NCBI GenBank assembly: GCA_020638055.1
Contig: JACKJH010000001.1
Span: forward strand, 930,001 to 994,000
Direction: 5' to 3'
Origin: Hyphomicrobiaceae bacterium
GTDB taxonomy: Bacteria > Pseudomonadota > Alphaproteobacteria > Rhizobiales > Hyphomicrobiaceae
Length of the DNA stretch: 64,000 nt
The notes below the pieces were generated by a model. That model saw only the letters and a program-made list of their open reading frames with translations, was not told the DNA's origin and did no database searches. Shown piece after piece: positions 1 to 8,025 of the stretch. Position 1 is the first letter of the stretch, and every line of letters starts with the position of its first letter. Both the position numbers and the translations under genes were made by a program.

Positions 1-1460
1 CCAAGTAGGCGCTCTATCACCGTGAGCGCATGGCGGGCGCTTTCATGGATGTCGCGCGCGTAACGCAGATACCTCTCGTCGCCTATAGCTCCCAATCGTT
101 GGTCCTTCATTATTTCAGCGGCTGAGGCAATCGCACTTAGCGGTGTCTTGAGTTCGTGTGCCATGTGACTGACAAACGTTCGTCTTGGCGCGGCATCTGT
201 GTTTGGCTGTTCGGCGTTTTTTGATGGTGCGATCGGCCGGACAACAGATTCAGAATGTGATTTTGGCGGATCAGCAAATTTGGTTTCGTTGACATCACGT
301 TTGTCGACGGTATCGACACGGGGCACGCGATTAGCATCTTCCCTTTCGCTATGGTGATCTGTCGGTTTGGATTGCGCGCGCTCCAGGGCTTTTGCTGTCG
401 CGGGGGAATGCAAGGGCGTTGGAACGGACAAAGTGGTGGGTCTGGGTCCGCGGTGCATGCGGTCGCTGCCGTGCCGACTTACCACCCGCGAAGCGTCGTT
501 GCCTTTTGTACGCAAGCTTTCGGGTGAAGCAAATTCAGGTGGTTGCAGGGGGGCGGCACGGACAGGCAGCGGCTTTTCCATCTGCGGTGTGCCGGCATGT
601 TCTCCAGTTTTTTGGAAATGGTGCTGGGCAGGGTGAGCCGAATCGGTTTCGGGCGCGGTTTCATTGCGTCCGGCGAGGATTTGTCGCGCGATTGCTTTAA
701 GCGTTTCCTTGTCGCTTTGTCTTGCTGGAGCTGGCTGCTCGCTGTTTTTCGTGGATGGAACTGGTGGGGGGGGCGTGCGGGGCGGCATGTGTGGTGCGCT
801 ATCCCGTTGCACTGGCGCGGTTCGCACAGACTTCGATGCTGGTGTGGACTGTTGAACTGACTGGATGCGGTAGGGCATTGCGGTTGGAGTTTGGTCATGC
901 CGATGCGTGACGGGGACCCTGGGTGGCGCCGCATGGCCATCATTCGATTTGACGCTGGGCTTTTCGAAAATTGCGGTTTCCAAGGCGTGAGATGGCGCGG
1001 CAGGCGCGGGACCTGCTCGAAAAACCGGGCTTTGCTTTTTTGCCTGCGAATTGGACGCTGGTTGAAATGCCGTTGATGCGCACTTATCGGCCGTGCCTGC
1101 GACTATTGCCACCAACGCAATCTTTTCACCTTCTACCTGTCGTATTTCCACGTTGCAGCGCAGCCGGGACATACCATCACTCGTCCAGAAGACGAGAGGG
1201 GTGATCCTGCTCTCAAGTGATGTTCCGTTTATGATGCGCCGCAGGTCCATAATCGCGGGCATTGCACTGTCGAGTGGAACTGGGCGGGAATTTGCGTTTT
1301 CGAGCCCAAGCAATCTTGCTCCTTCAGCGTTCGCGGCGAGCAACGTGGCGCTCAATGGGGTTATGGCAAACGCAGGCGCACGTTCTGCCTCCAGCCACGA
1401 GGCGACGTCGTCCGTCACATCCGGCGGGCCTTTTCCGGTTGCTTTCTGCTGCTCATCCAT
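1..1460 (-). CDS. Sensor histidine kinase, 3' part beyond the window
   Basis: The minus-strand frame is open from ATG at 1460 to the left edge, about 486 codons, and is truncated there. The N-terminal 120 residues look like a PAS-type sensor region. A long low-complexity linker rich in Pro, Ser, Thr, Lys and charged residues follows. At about residues 425-486 comes a HisKA dimerisation domain whose H-box reads SHMAHELKTPLSAIA, with the phospho-accepting His followed by E-L-K-T-P. The ATPase domain would lie outside the window. No membrane segment is obvious, so a cytoplasmic sensor is likely. The signal is not identifiable. The kinase assignment rests on the H-box and is firm; the sensor domain is inferred. 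Confidence 0.85.
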   Translation of the reverse strand, partial: MDEQQKATGKGPPDVTDDVASWLEAERAPAFAITPLSATLLAANAEGARLLGLENANSRPVPLDSAMPAIMDLRRIINGTSLESRITPLVFWTSDGMSRLRCNVEIRQVEGEKIALVAIVAGTADKCASTAFQPASNSQAKKQSPVFRAGPAPAAPSHALETAIFEKPSVKSNDGHAAPPRVPVTHRHDQTPTAMPYRIQSVQQSTPASKSVRTAPVQRDSAPHMPPRTPPPPVPSTKNSEQPAPARQSDKETLKAIARQILAGRNETAPETDSAHPAQHHFQKTGEHAGTPQMEKPLPVRAAPLQPPEFASPESLRTKGNDASRVVSRHGSDRMHRGPRPTTLSVPTPLHSPATAKALERAQSKPTDHHSEREDANRVPRVDTVDKRDVNETKFADPPKSHSESVVRPIAPSKNAEQPNTDAAPRRTFVSHMAHELKTPLSAIASAAEIMKDQRLGAIGDERYLRYARDIHESARHALTVIERLL

Positions 1461-1912
1461 CAGCCTGAAACCTCGTGCATCAGTAACCTGTTAGACCTGC
1501 AGGCTGCGTGCGTCTATGAACAAAATCGGCGCTCAATCACCGTGCCATGTTTGAAAACGCCGGCCGCGCACGGTGCTGGCGAATTATAGGGCGTCTGGTT
1601 GCCTACTTTGGGCCTGACTGTTGTTCAATTTGCAAGTGTGGCAAATGCAACCCGAGACCCGTTTGGATTGACCCAATCAGATTTGCATTGCAAGGCTTCC
1701 TCGCCTGGGAACAGCGCTCGCAACGCATGGCTGGGGCAATGTTCGATAGAGCGCTGTTCAGGGCGCGCGTTAAAAATTGGCCCAGTAAGGCCAGCGTCGT
1801 CGTTCCATTCGCCGGTTTTCACTTGACGTGGCAGGGTGCTTACGGTTTTACAACAGCCTTTGCAGGTTCCGTGCTCGTTACGACGGGTGGGGCCGATGAC
1901 GCCATGGCGTAT
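1461..1912. other. Intergenic region upstream of tRNA-His
   Basis: No convincing gene lies here. Short frames are present without ribosome-binding sites or family resemblance. A loose promoter candidate for the tRNA is TTGACG at 1823-1828 with TTTACA at 1847-1852 (18-bp spacer), about 60 bases before the tRNA; this is weak. Confidence 0.4.
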
Positions 1913-1989
1913 GCCGCCTTAGCTCAGTTGGTTAGAGCGCTAGATTGTGGATCTAGAGGTCCCCGGTTCGAGCCCGGGAGGTGGTACCA
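1913..1989 (+). tRNA. tRNA-His (anticodon GTG)
   Basis: The cloverleaf is clear: acceptor stem GCCGCCT pairs with AGGTGGT, the anticodon stem is CTAGA/TCTAG around loop TTGTGGA with anticodon GTG at 1947-1949, the T-arm contains GGTTCGAGCC, and CCA is encoded. The base before position 1 is not G and the discriminator is A73. That is the known alphaproteobacterial tRNA-His type and supports the taxonomic placement. The gene is the target of the integrated element: the 3' half from the anticodon stem onward is duplicated at 35949. Confidence 0.97.
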
Positions 1990-2003
1990 AAACCCTCAAT
2001 GAA
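1941..2003 (+). repeat. Left attachment-site repeat (63 bp)
   Basis: The 63 bases are identical to 35949-36011. They cover tRNA-His from the anticodon stem to CCA plus 14 bases downstream. The anticodon arm is a natural dyad, the usual crossover point for tyrosine integrases of the anticodon-loop class. Confidence 0.95.
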
Positions 2004-2280
2004 AACAACAAATTAAACGTGTGGTAATATTTTACGCTGGAAAGAGGTCTTCTTCATAGCCCCCGCCATAGCCCCCGATGATCCGCGATTGAGCGGCACG
2101 CGACGATCCTCATCGCGACCAATTGAGATTTTACTTGTCGAGTTTTAGTGGCTGAGACGGGGGAGGCTGAAAGCGTCGACGACACAGGGGCTACGGCTTC
2201 CGCCGCTTAACCGGAACGAGACAGTGCCACGGTATGCCGATGTTGGCGTTCGGTAAGGCAGGCAGACCTTGTACGGGCGC
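2004..2280. other. Left-end non-coding DNA of the element
   Basis: This AT-rich then GC-rich stretch holds the 37-bp putative arm site (2054-2090). No gene with start signals is seen here. The small minus-strand gene at 2281-2487 ends into it. Confidence 0.5.
2054..2090 (+). repeat. Putative integrase arm-site repeat, left copy
   Basis: The 37 bases are identical and in the same orientation to 35787-35823 near the other end. Inside is a tandem pair of CATAGCCCCCG-type 11-mers. Position just inside the attachment repeat, with a twin beside the integrase gene, is what arm-type binding sites of tyrosine integrases look like. Function is inferred from layout only. Confidence 0.6.
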
Positions 2281-2487
2281 CTACGAACTAGCAATCCGTA
2301 CAGTCCCACCTCTTGCAGGTCGCGTATTGAGGTCCGGTTCTCGCGGCTCAGTCAAACCGCGTTTATCGAACCAGAGCGCCCGAACCGGAGGCACACTCGC
2401 ATTGATACGGGTGACGATGTCCGTGACGAGATCGTCCAGGAACCCAAGTTTCGGTGGTGACAACTCCAAGTCGGCCAACGTCGTCAT
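2281..2487 (-). CDS. Small conserved-looking protein of unknown function
   Basis: A 68-residue product whose ATG overlaps the TGA stop of the upstream Tat-signal gene in an ATGA junction, suggesting translational coupling with 2484-2984. It is hydrophilic, has no cysteine, and ends in a basic tail; the stop is TAG. No family is recognised. Because it follows two paralogous exported proteins it may be part of the same unit. The ATGA overlap implies that TGA is a stop in this operon, unlike in several other genes of the island. Confidence 0.4.
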   Translation of the reverse strand: MTTLADLELSPPKLGFLDDLVTDIVTRINASVPPVRALWFDKRGLTEPREPDLNTRPARGGTVRIASS

Positions 2488-2984
2488 GCAATCTTTGCAA
2501 CCCGGCCGCGCGGTTCGAACTCGAAGCCAAGCTGGTGCCAGCGGATGACTTGAGGAGAGGTCGTGAAGGTTTGTGCCTGCTCTTCGGCCAGACCTAAAAC
2601 ACGCAACGACTCGTCGCTATATTGCTTATGATAGCAAAGATAAACGGCAAGGAGGTGGAAGCGCTTGTCTCGGGGGGCGCGGTGAATTTCGTCGATATAG
2701 CGATAGTAGATATTGCTATGCGCCATCATCGACGCTTCATGGAATTCATTCCACACCATAGGACCATCGACGGCTTCGTCCCAAGCGTCATCGTAGGCGA
2801 TCAAGCGCGTGTGGGCTTCCCACCAAGTCTGAAACAAGTCGCGGAACCGCACTCGCCACGCGATCACGTCGGGGGTCAGAACCTCTGCCGGTGCGGCCTT
2901 GATGCTGAGTGAGGTAAACGGAAGGGCCGCCGTCGCCGCTACCGCAGTCGTGCCAACCGCAAACGAACGTCGTGTTATATCCAT
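2484..2984 (-). CDS. Small Tat-exported protein of unknown function, copy A
   Basis: The 166-residue product starts with a twin-arginine signal (TRRSFAVG at residues 4-11) followed by an Ala-rich hydrophobic stretch, so export in folded form is likely. The mature part is helical and charged, with an FRDLFQTWWEAH motif around residues 48-59. It is a paralog of the next gene upstream (3030-3527): both share the Tat signal, FRxLFQTWWxAH, a YYRY/FYRYF segment and a C-terminal RGRVAxI. A strong GGAGG ribosome-binding site precedes the ATG. Function is unknown; exported cofactor or metal-binding roles are only guesses. Confidence 0.75.
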   Translation of the reverse strand: MDITRRSFAVGTTAVAATAALPFTSLSIKAAPAEVLTPDVIAWRVRFRDLFQTWWEAHTRLIAYDDAWDEAVDGPMVWNEFHEASMMAHSNIYYRYIDEIHRAPRDKRFHLLAVYLCYHKQYSDESLRVLGLAEEQAQTFTTSPQVIRWHQLGFEFEPRGRVAKIA

Positions 2985-3029
2985 GTCACACCCTCCTTCA
3001 TGGTCGGCGGCGAAAACCGAAAAAAGTCG

Positions 3030-3527
3030 TCACACGATCTGCGCGACACGACCACGTCGGGCCGGTTCGAAGAACGGGAAAATGTAGATGGTATCGGACG
3101 ACGTGATGACGTGCGCCTGCTCTTCGGTGATCCGCAACAGGTCGAGCGTCTCGTCGGTATAGATTTTGTCATGTAGGAGCCTGCCCACGAGCGATTGAAA
3201 GCGCATGTCTTCAGGGCCGTGCCAGACTTGATGATCGAAATAGCGGTAGAAGATTTGGCGGTGTGCCCTTTCGGCCACCTCATGCTCATCGGTCCAGGTC
3301 AGGACAGCGTTGTCATCGTGCTCCCATGCCGTTTCGACTGCCACCATACGCAGATGGGCGTTCCACCAGGTCTGGAATAAGTTGCGGAACAGCACCCGCG
3401 ACGCAGCTACTTCAGGACTGAGAATCTCTACCGGTGCGGTCTCCAGGCTGAGCGCGGGAAGAGGAACCGCCGTCGTCGCCGCCAAAGCAGTGGCCCCTGC
3501 CGCAAATGATCGCCGTGTGATCTCCAT
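3030..3527 (-). CDS. Small Tat-exported protein of unknown function, copy B
   Basis: The 165-residue paralog of copy A has a twin-arginine signal (TRRSFAAG), the same FRNLFQTWWNAH motif and the same C-terminal RRGRVAQIV. The start is ATG at 3527, with GGAGG eight bases upstream. It is the first gene of a likely three-gene unit (3527 to 2281) read leftward. A more distant third relative with a similar Arg-Arg signal is at 25732-26298. The family is not recognised. Confidence 0.75.
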   Translation of the reverse strand: MEITRRSFAAGATALAATTAVPLPALSLETAPVEILSPEVAASRVLFRNLFQTWWNAHLRMVAVETAWEHDDNAVLTWTDEHEVAERAHRQIFYRYFDHQVWHGPEDMRFQSLVGRLLHDKIYTDETLDLLRITEEQAHVITSSDTIYIFPFFEPARRGRVAQIV

Positions 3528-3576
3528 GTCGTACCTCCATCGTGGAGGACGACCGAAGCACAGGATCGGGACGAGA

Positions 3577-3595
3577 TTGCGGGTGAAAAAGAAAA
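3577..3595 (+). repeat. Dispersed 19-bp motif, copy 1
   Basis: TTGCGGGTGAAAAAGAAAA. Identical copies are at 17199-17217, 19603-19621 and (reverse strand) 27123-27141, with a 15-bp partial copy at 27491-27505. It lies upstream of the Tat-protein operon and is seen only inside the island. Confidence 0.8.
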
Positions 3596-3732
3596 GGTAC
3601 GCCGTCTAATTTTTCTGCTTTAGGGAGTCAAGATGAGATCATCCGTGCGCTGTGGAGAACACCTAACAACGATTGACGATCCTCGTCATTGTTTACATTG
3701 TGTTCGACCACAATTCGAAGAGCGGGTGGCAC

Positions 3733-5697
3733 ATGAAGTTGACGAAGGCACACGCAACCAATTACCGCAACATCATTGACAGTAATCCAGTCGAAATTTC
3801 GCAGGTGACTTGCCTTGTGGGCAAGAACGAGGCGGGCAAGACAGCCTTCTTGAAAGCACTCGAATGCCTTAGATCGACAAACCCAGACTTTAAGAATTAC
3901 GGCAAAACCGAAAATTATCCGCGCCGATACCTCGCCGACTACGACGAACGCCATCCAGACGGTGAAGCCGTAGTTATGAATAGCGAGTGGGAGATGGATG
4001 ATGCCGACGTCGCTGCGGTCGAGACAGAACTCGGCGAAGGCGTGCTTACGAGCAAGAAAGTCACGATATCGAAGTCTCACGAGCAAGATGGCACTTCTTG
4101 GGTCGTTAGAATCGACCAGCCAAAAATCCTGGATGGACTGATTAAGCGATGTGGACTGACCAAAGATGAGAAGGCGTGCCTAGCAGGCCTCAAAAGCACC
4201 GAAGATGCCTTAAAGGCACTGAAGGCGGTCGCTGAGAAAACCGAGGGTCAGAATGCTCTCGCCGCTGCACTCGGCAAATTTCGTGACGGTTGCGCAGTAT
4301 TGAAGGCTATCGATGTCCTTAGTCCGCGAACCCCAAAGTTTTTGTACTTTTCACACTATGATCGCATGAGTGGAGCGCTTTCGATCAAGAAGCTCAACGA
4401 CGACAAGGCTAAGGGTCAAATACAAAGCGGTGATCAGGTGTTCCTCGACTTCTTGGAATACGCTGGAACGACGATCGATGAATTAGCCGGCCTCGATACG
4501 TTTGAAGAGCTGAACGCCAAGTGTGAAGCTGCGGCACTTCGGATTACAAATCAGATCTTCGAATACTGGACACAGAACGACGACTTGGAAATCACTGTCG
4601 TTTTTTCCGAAGGCAAATCCAACGACCCGGCACCTTTCAATACAGGCCCAGTGGCCAGAGCGCGCGTGAAGAATAATCTTCATGGTGTGACCGTGCCGTT
4701 TTCGGAGCGTTCCGCTGGTTTTATTTGGTTCTTCTCCTTCTTGGTGAAGTTCGCCCAGATCAAGAAGTCCCAAGGCAATGTGATTTTGCTGCTGGATGAG
4801 CCTGGACTGACCCTTCACGGAACTGCCCAAAAAGACCTGCTGCGTTACTTCGCAGAGCAGATCGCGCCCAAGCACCAACTAATTTACACGACGCATTCGC
4901 CGTTCATGGTGCCTGCGGACAACTTAGCAAGTGTTCGAACGGTCGAGGATGTTGTCAAAATTGATGACCGCCACCGCAAGCATTCTCAAGGCACGAAAAT
5001 TCGCTCGGACGTGCTGACAACAGACCCACAAACCAATTTTCCGATCTTTGGTGCGATGGGGTTTGAAGCAACTCAGACGCTCGTCATCGGTCCGAACACG
5101 CTGTTGGTCGAAGGCCCGAGTGACATCCTTTATCTGCAAGCTGCATCTGCCGTGCTCAAGGCGGCTGGAAGACCGCATTTGGCTCCACAGTGGGCAATTT
5201 GTCCCTCAGGTGGGATCGATAAGGTGCTGCCGTTTGTGCGGTTGTTTTACGGAAACAAGCTGAATGTCGTGGTGCTTACCGACTTTGAGCGCGGCCAGAA
5301 GCGGAAGCTGGATGACCTTCACAAATCTGCATTGTTAGAGCACGAGCGCATCATACTGGCCACTGAGATTTGCGGCAAAGAAGAAGCAGACATTGAGGAT
5401 TTCTTCGAACCCTCGCTGTTCGTTGATCTTGTCAATAAGACCTACAATCTACCCAAGGCCAACCAGCTTACTGTCGCAAAGCTGATGGAAGCCGATGAGA
5501 AAACAGAGCGACTTGTAAAGAAGGCAGAGGCGTACTTCCGCGTTCTCCCGCACGAACTTCCAGAGTTTAGCCATTTCGATCCGTCCATGTACTTGCTGCA
5601 AAACCCAGATCTTTTGAACGGCAAGAGTGCGGGTATTGAAAAAACGTTGAATCGGTTTGCAGCTGCATTCGAGCGGATTTCTCGGTTTACAAATTAG
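3733..5697 (+). CDS. Stand-alone OLD-family ATPase/Toprim nuclease
   Basis: A 654-residue protein with an N-terminal SMC/RecF-like ATPase (Walker A GKNEAGKT near residue 30, Walker B LLLDEPGLTLH near 351, then YTTHSP) and a C-terminal Toprim nuclease domain (LLVEGPSDILYL near residue 456). Overcoming-lysogenization-defect nucleases act in phage or plasmid defence. No UvrD-like helicase partner sits next to it, so it is a solitary class 1-type OLD rather than a Gabija pair. The start at 3733 is preferred over the upstream ATG at 3673 because the ATPase fold begins MKLTKAHATNYRN. The stop is TAG. A shared hairpin terminator separates it from the convergent ArdC gene. Confidence 0.85.
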   Translation: MKLTKAHATNYRNIIDSNPVEISQVTCLVGKNEAGKTAFLKALECLRSTNPDFKNYGKTENYPRRYLADYDERHPDGEAVVMNSEWEMDDADVAAVETELGEGVLTSKKVTISKSHEQDGTSWVVRIDQPKILDGLIKRCGLTKDEKACLAGLKSTEDALKALKAVAEKTEGQNALAAALGKFRDGCAVLKAIDVLSPRTPKFLYFSHYDRMSGALSIKKLNDDKAKGQIQSGDQVFLDFLEYAGTTIDELAGLDTFEELNAKCEAAALRITNQIFEYWTQNDDLEITVVFSEGKSNDPAPFNTGPVARARVKNNLHGVTVPFSERSAGFIWFFSFLVKFAQIKKSQGNVILLLDEPGLTLHGTAQKDLLRYFAEQIAPKHQLIYTTHSPFMVPADNLASVRTVEDVVKIDDRHRKHSQGTKIRSDVLTTDPQTNFPIFGAMGFEATQTLVIGPNTLLVEGPSDILYLQAASAVLKAAGRPHLAPQWAICPSGGIDKVLPFVRLFYGNKLNVVVLTDFERGQKRKLDDLHKSALLEHERIILATEICGKEEADIEDFFEPSLFVDLVNKTYNLPKANQLTVAKLMEADEKTERLVKKAEAYFRVLPHELPEFSHFDPSMYLLQNPDLLNGKSAGIEKTLNRFAAAFERISRFTN

Positions 5698-5701
5698 CTT
5701 T

Positions 5702-5735
5702 CCGCACAACCACGAGCGACATCGAGGTTGTGCGG
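5702..5735. terminator. Bidirectional hairpin terminator
   Basis: The arms CCGCACAACC (5702-5711) and GGTTGTGCGG (5726-5735) are perfectly complementary and lie between the convergent genes ending at 5697 and 5742. Confidence 0.7.
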
Positions 5736-5741
5736 ATTTAG

Positions 5742-6629
5742 TCAAGCAGCCTTCGCCTGTTGCAGACCGTGCAGGTACTCCAGCGCCTGGTTGGCTTTGG
5801 CGGCGGCGGTAAAGATGGCCCGTTTGTCCGCCTTCATGATCTTCAGCCAGTGGTCGATGTATTGGGCGTGGTCGTCGCGCAGCATCGGCGTCACGGCAAG
5901 GTCGGCACATAGAAACGCGGCGCCAAGTTCGGCAACCAGCTCTTCCGCCGCGTAGGCGTCCTTACCGAACCTAAGACCCAGCTCGCGGTCGAGACGGCTC
6001 TTGTGTCCGGTCCAGTGAACCGTTTCATGCAGCAACGTCGAGTAGTAGGCCTCCGTCGCATTCGATGTATCCGTTCCGGTGAAGAGCCCTGCATCGGGCA
6101 TCTGAATGTGATCAGCATTGACGTCGTAATGAGCTGATTGTCCGCCGTGATGAACGACGGCACGGGTCTCCGTCATGAAAGCATCGACTCGGGCATTGCG
6201 CTCAATGGGCGACACTGGTGGCGTCTTCGGCAATACGTAACCGTCGACCTGTTCAGCGTTGAACACCCAGTATCCCTTTGCGACCCACCGCTTCCCTTCG
6301 TCACTCTCATTGTCTGGTTCCGATTCGACCGCGTATTCCTTGTAGAAGACAACGAGCGCCGCCTTTTCGCCCTTGCGCACCTGGTAACCGGCTTCCTGCC
6401 ACTGCTTATAGGTGCCGAACACCGGGACGGAAAAGCCACGGATCTGTGCTTCGACCCAGAGTGTCACGACATTGATGCCGCGATAGAGCTGCCCGGACGC
6501 AATGTTTTTCGGCCGCGTGATCGACCCTGCTGGACGATGCCAGGGGAGTTTGAACGCGTCTGTACCTTGTTCGATTGCTGCGATAATGCGGTTGGTGATT
6601 TCCTCGTGAACGTCGAACCGTTGTGACAT
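5742..6629 (-). CDS. ArdC-like antirestriction/metallopeptidase protein
   Basis: A 295-residue protein with the ArdC layout: an N-terminal ssDNA-binding domain (residues about 1-130, including LPWHRP and an RGINVVTLW segment) and a C-terminal zincin-like domain with HETVHWTGH near residues 200-208. ArdC proteins of conjugative plasmids protect incoming single-stranded DNA from restriction. The start at 6629 is chosen because AAGGA lies eight bases upstream; an in-frame ATG at 6638 lacks such a site. Its presence beside mobilization genes fits a role during transfer. The stop is TGA. Confidence 0.88.
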   Translation of the reverse strand: MSQRFDVHEEITNRIIAAIEQGTDAFKLPWHRPAGSITRPKNIASGQLYRGINVVTLWVEAQIRGFSVPVFGTYKQWQEAGYQVRKGEKAALVVFYKEYAVESEPDNESDEGKRWVAKGYWVFNAEQVDGYVLPKTPPVSPIERNARVDAFMTETRAVVHHGGQSAHYDVNADHIQMPDAGLFTGTDTSNATEAYYSTLLHETVHWTGHKSRLDRELGLRFGKDAYAAEELVAELGAAFLCADLAVTPMLRDDHAQYIDHWLKIMKADKRAIFTAAAKANQALEYLHGLQQAKAA

Positions 6630-6987
6630 GAGTGGCATCCTTGGCCATGCCGGCGCACGCCCCGCGCAGAGCGCGTCTCCGACACGACCGTGCTGCCTTC
6701 AGCGGCCAAGGCGCAAAGCGGGCTCTGTGACGACGCCGCACCCACAATCGAGAACGGGCAAGACGACGCAGGGGCCGCAGCGCAGCGGAGGAGGAAGGAG
6801 CGAAGTGACGACCTTGCGGCGGCGGCGCGCCCGCTACACTGGAAAGAGCCAGGCACCCATTTTGTATTTGCTGTTTCTCAAACCACAGTTTTTGAAACAC
6901 GATTTGCGCAATTCGGAATCGCCAATACACTGTGTCTCAGAACGTGTCTCAGGACGCGGTCTCATAATTCCTAAAGACATTTGACAC
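6630..6987. other. Intergenic region between ArdC and the serine recombinase
   Basis: A GC-rich part is followed by an AT-richer part next to the recombinase. At 6932-6955 two 12-mers GTGTCTCAGAAC/GTGTCTCAGGAC stand in tandem, followed by another GTCTCA. Directly upstream of a resolvase-type gene this could be part of a res-like recombination or control site; that is a guess. No gene is seen. Confidence 0.4.
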
Positions 6988-7560
6988 ATGAAAATCGGAT
7001 ACGCCCGCGTTTCGACGACGGGGCAGAACCTCGAAACGCAAATCGGCAAACTCGAAGCCGCGTGAGCGGAGAAGATCTTCCAGGAAAAGAAATCCTGAGC
7101 GACGAAATCGGAGCGCTTTGAACTTGCAAGCGCACTGGCGTTCATGCGCGAAGGCGATCAGTTCCTGGTGACACGCCTCGACAGGCTTGCCCGTTCCGTC
7201 CGTGACCTTGCAGATCTCACAAAACAATTGGAAACCAAGAAAGTCGACCTCGTCGTCCTCGATCAGCATATCGATACTTCCACACCGACATGACGATTGC
7301 TGTTTCATATGCTGGCTGCCATCGGCGAATTCGAGCGTGACCTCATCAAGGAGCGTGCTGCCGACGGCATCTCGCGCGCCAAAGTCAATGGGGTAAAGTT
7401 CGGGGCTCGACGCAAGCTCTCAGACGACCAAATATCGGAAATCCGCATGTGGCGGCAGAGTCCCCAGATCAACCGCGCCGACCTCGCCCGCAAGTATGGG
7501 ATCAGCCGTTCGACGCTCTACCGTCTTACCGAAGGTTTGGACGGACAGAACAGCGAGTAG
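6988..7560 (+). CDS. Serine recombinase (resolvase/invertase) with three TGA codons at glycines
   Basis: Read straight through, this frame gives a complete 190-residue resolvase/invertase: MKIGYARVST with the catalytic serine, LDRLARS, EFERDLIKER, and a C-terminal helix-turn-helix (ADLARKYGISRSTLYRL). TGA interrupts it at codons 26, 37 and 102 (7063, 7096, 7291) and nowhere else. There is no TAA, TAG or frameshift until the final TAG. In the family these positions are glycine: AA-G-xEKIF, KS-G-A and TPT-G-RLLFH. Under the standard code it would be a wreck of fragments; under code 25 it is intact. I read it as TGA = Gly. A plain pseudogene is the alternative but is unlikely given the exclusive Gly placement. 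Confidence 0.8.
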
Positions 7561-7664
7561 GGCCGGAGCTGTGACACAGACTGGCCGTCTTCCATGGGCA
7601 CATTTTGTGTCAGACAGGCATACTGTCGGCGAGATGCCAGACGGTGAGGAAAGGTGCACTATCG

Positions 7665-7898
7665 ATGATTGATGAATCGCTGCCTGCCTACTGCGGTTAT
7701 TGCAAAACGCAAGTCCTCGCCGAGCCGGTTGAACTCGTCATCGACAACGAACCCGAGATCAGGCATTACGAATGTCCTCATTGCAAAGGCAAGATTGGCG
7801 ATAGCCGTTTGGGCGACGCCGTGAATGTGCTGATGTTCATCATGGTGGTTGCGGTCGCCTGGGCGCTCATTTCAATATGGATGAACCCGAAGCTGTAG
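7665..7898 (+). CDS. Small zinc-ribbon membrane protein
   Basis: A 77-residue protein with two CxxC pairs (CGYC near residue 10 and CPHC near 38), a probable zinc ribbon, then one transmembrane helix (residues about 50-72) and a short tail. The start at 7665 has AGGAAAGG upstream. There is no internal TGA; the stop is TAG. It lies between two TGA-recoded genes and has no TGA-dependent feature itself. The family is not recognised beyond the zinc ribbon. Confidence 0.6.
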   Translation: MIDESLPAYCGYCKTQVLAEPVELVIDNEPEIRHYECPHCKGKIGDSRLGDAVNVLMFIMVVAVAWALISIWMNPKL

Positions 7899-7968
7899 CT
7901 CACTTTTTAAATGGGAATACATTTTAGGCGCTCGTCAAGCGATTTGAGGCAAGTGTCAGGCCCAAAAA

Positions 7969-7997
7969 TTGGCAAATGGTGCAAGGAATGCTATAAT
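7969..7997 (+). promoter_or_regulatory. Strong sigma70-type promoter for the fibre-like gene
   Basis: TTGGCA (7969-7974) and TATAAT (7992-7997) are separated by exactly 17 bases, with the ATG 29 bases after the -10 box. No clear Shine-Dalgarno precedes that ATG. Confidence 0.75.
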
Positions 7998-8025
7998 CGA
8001 AGTGTTTATTTTCAAATTCCCTTTC

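Noticed and set aside
5742..6629. ArdC-like gene as a TGA-recoded gene
   Set aside because: It ends in TGA at the normal family length; read-through would add only about 20 unsupported residues.
6988..7560. Simple pseudogene interpretation of the recombinase
   Set aside because: All three lesions are TGA at conserved glycines and the rest of the frame is intact. The same pattern in seven other genes makes random decay improbable.
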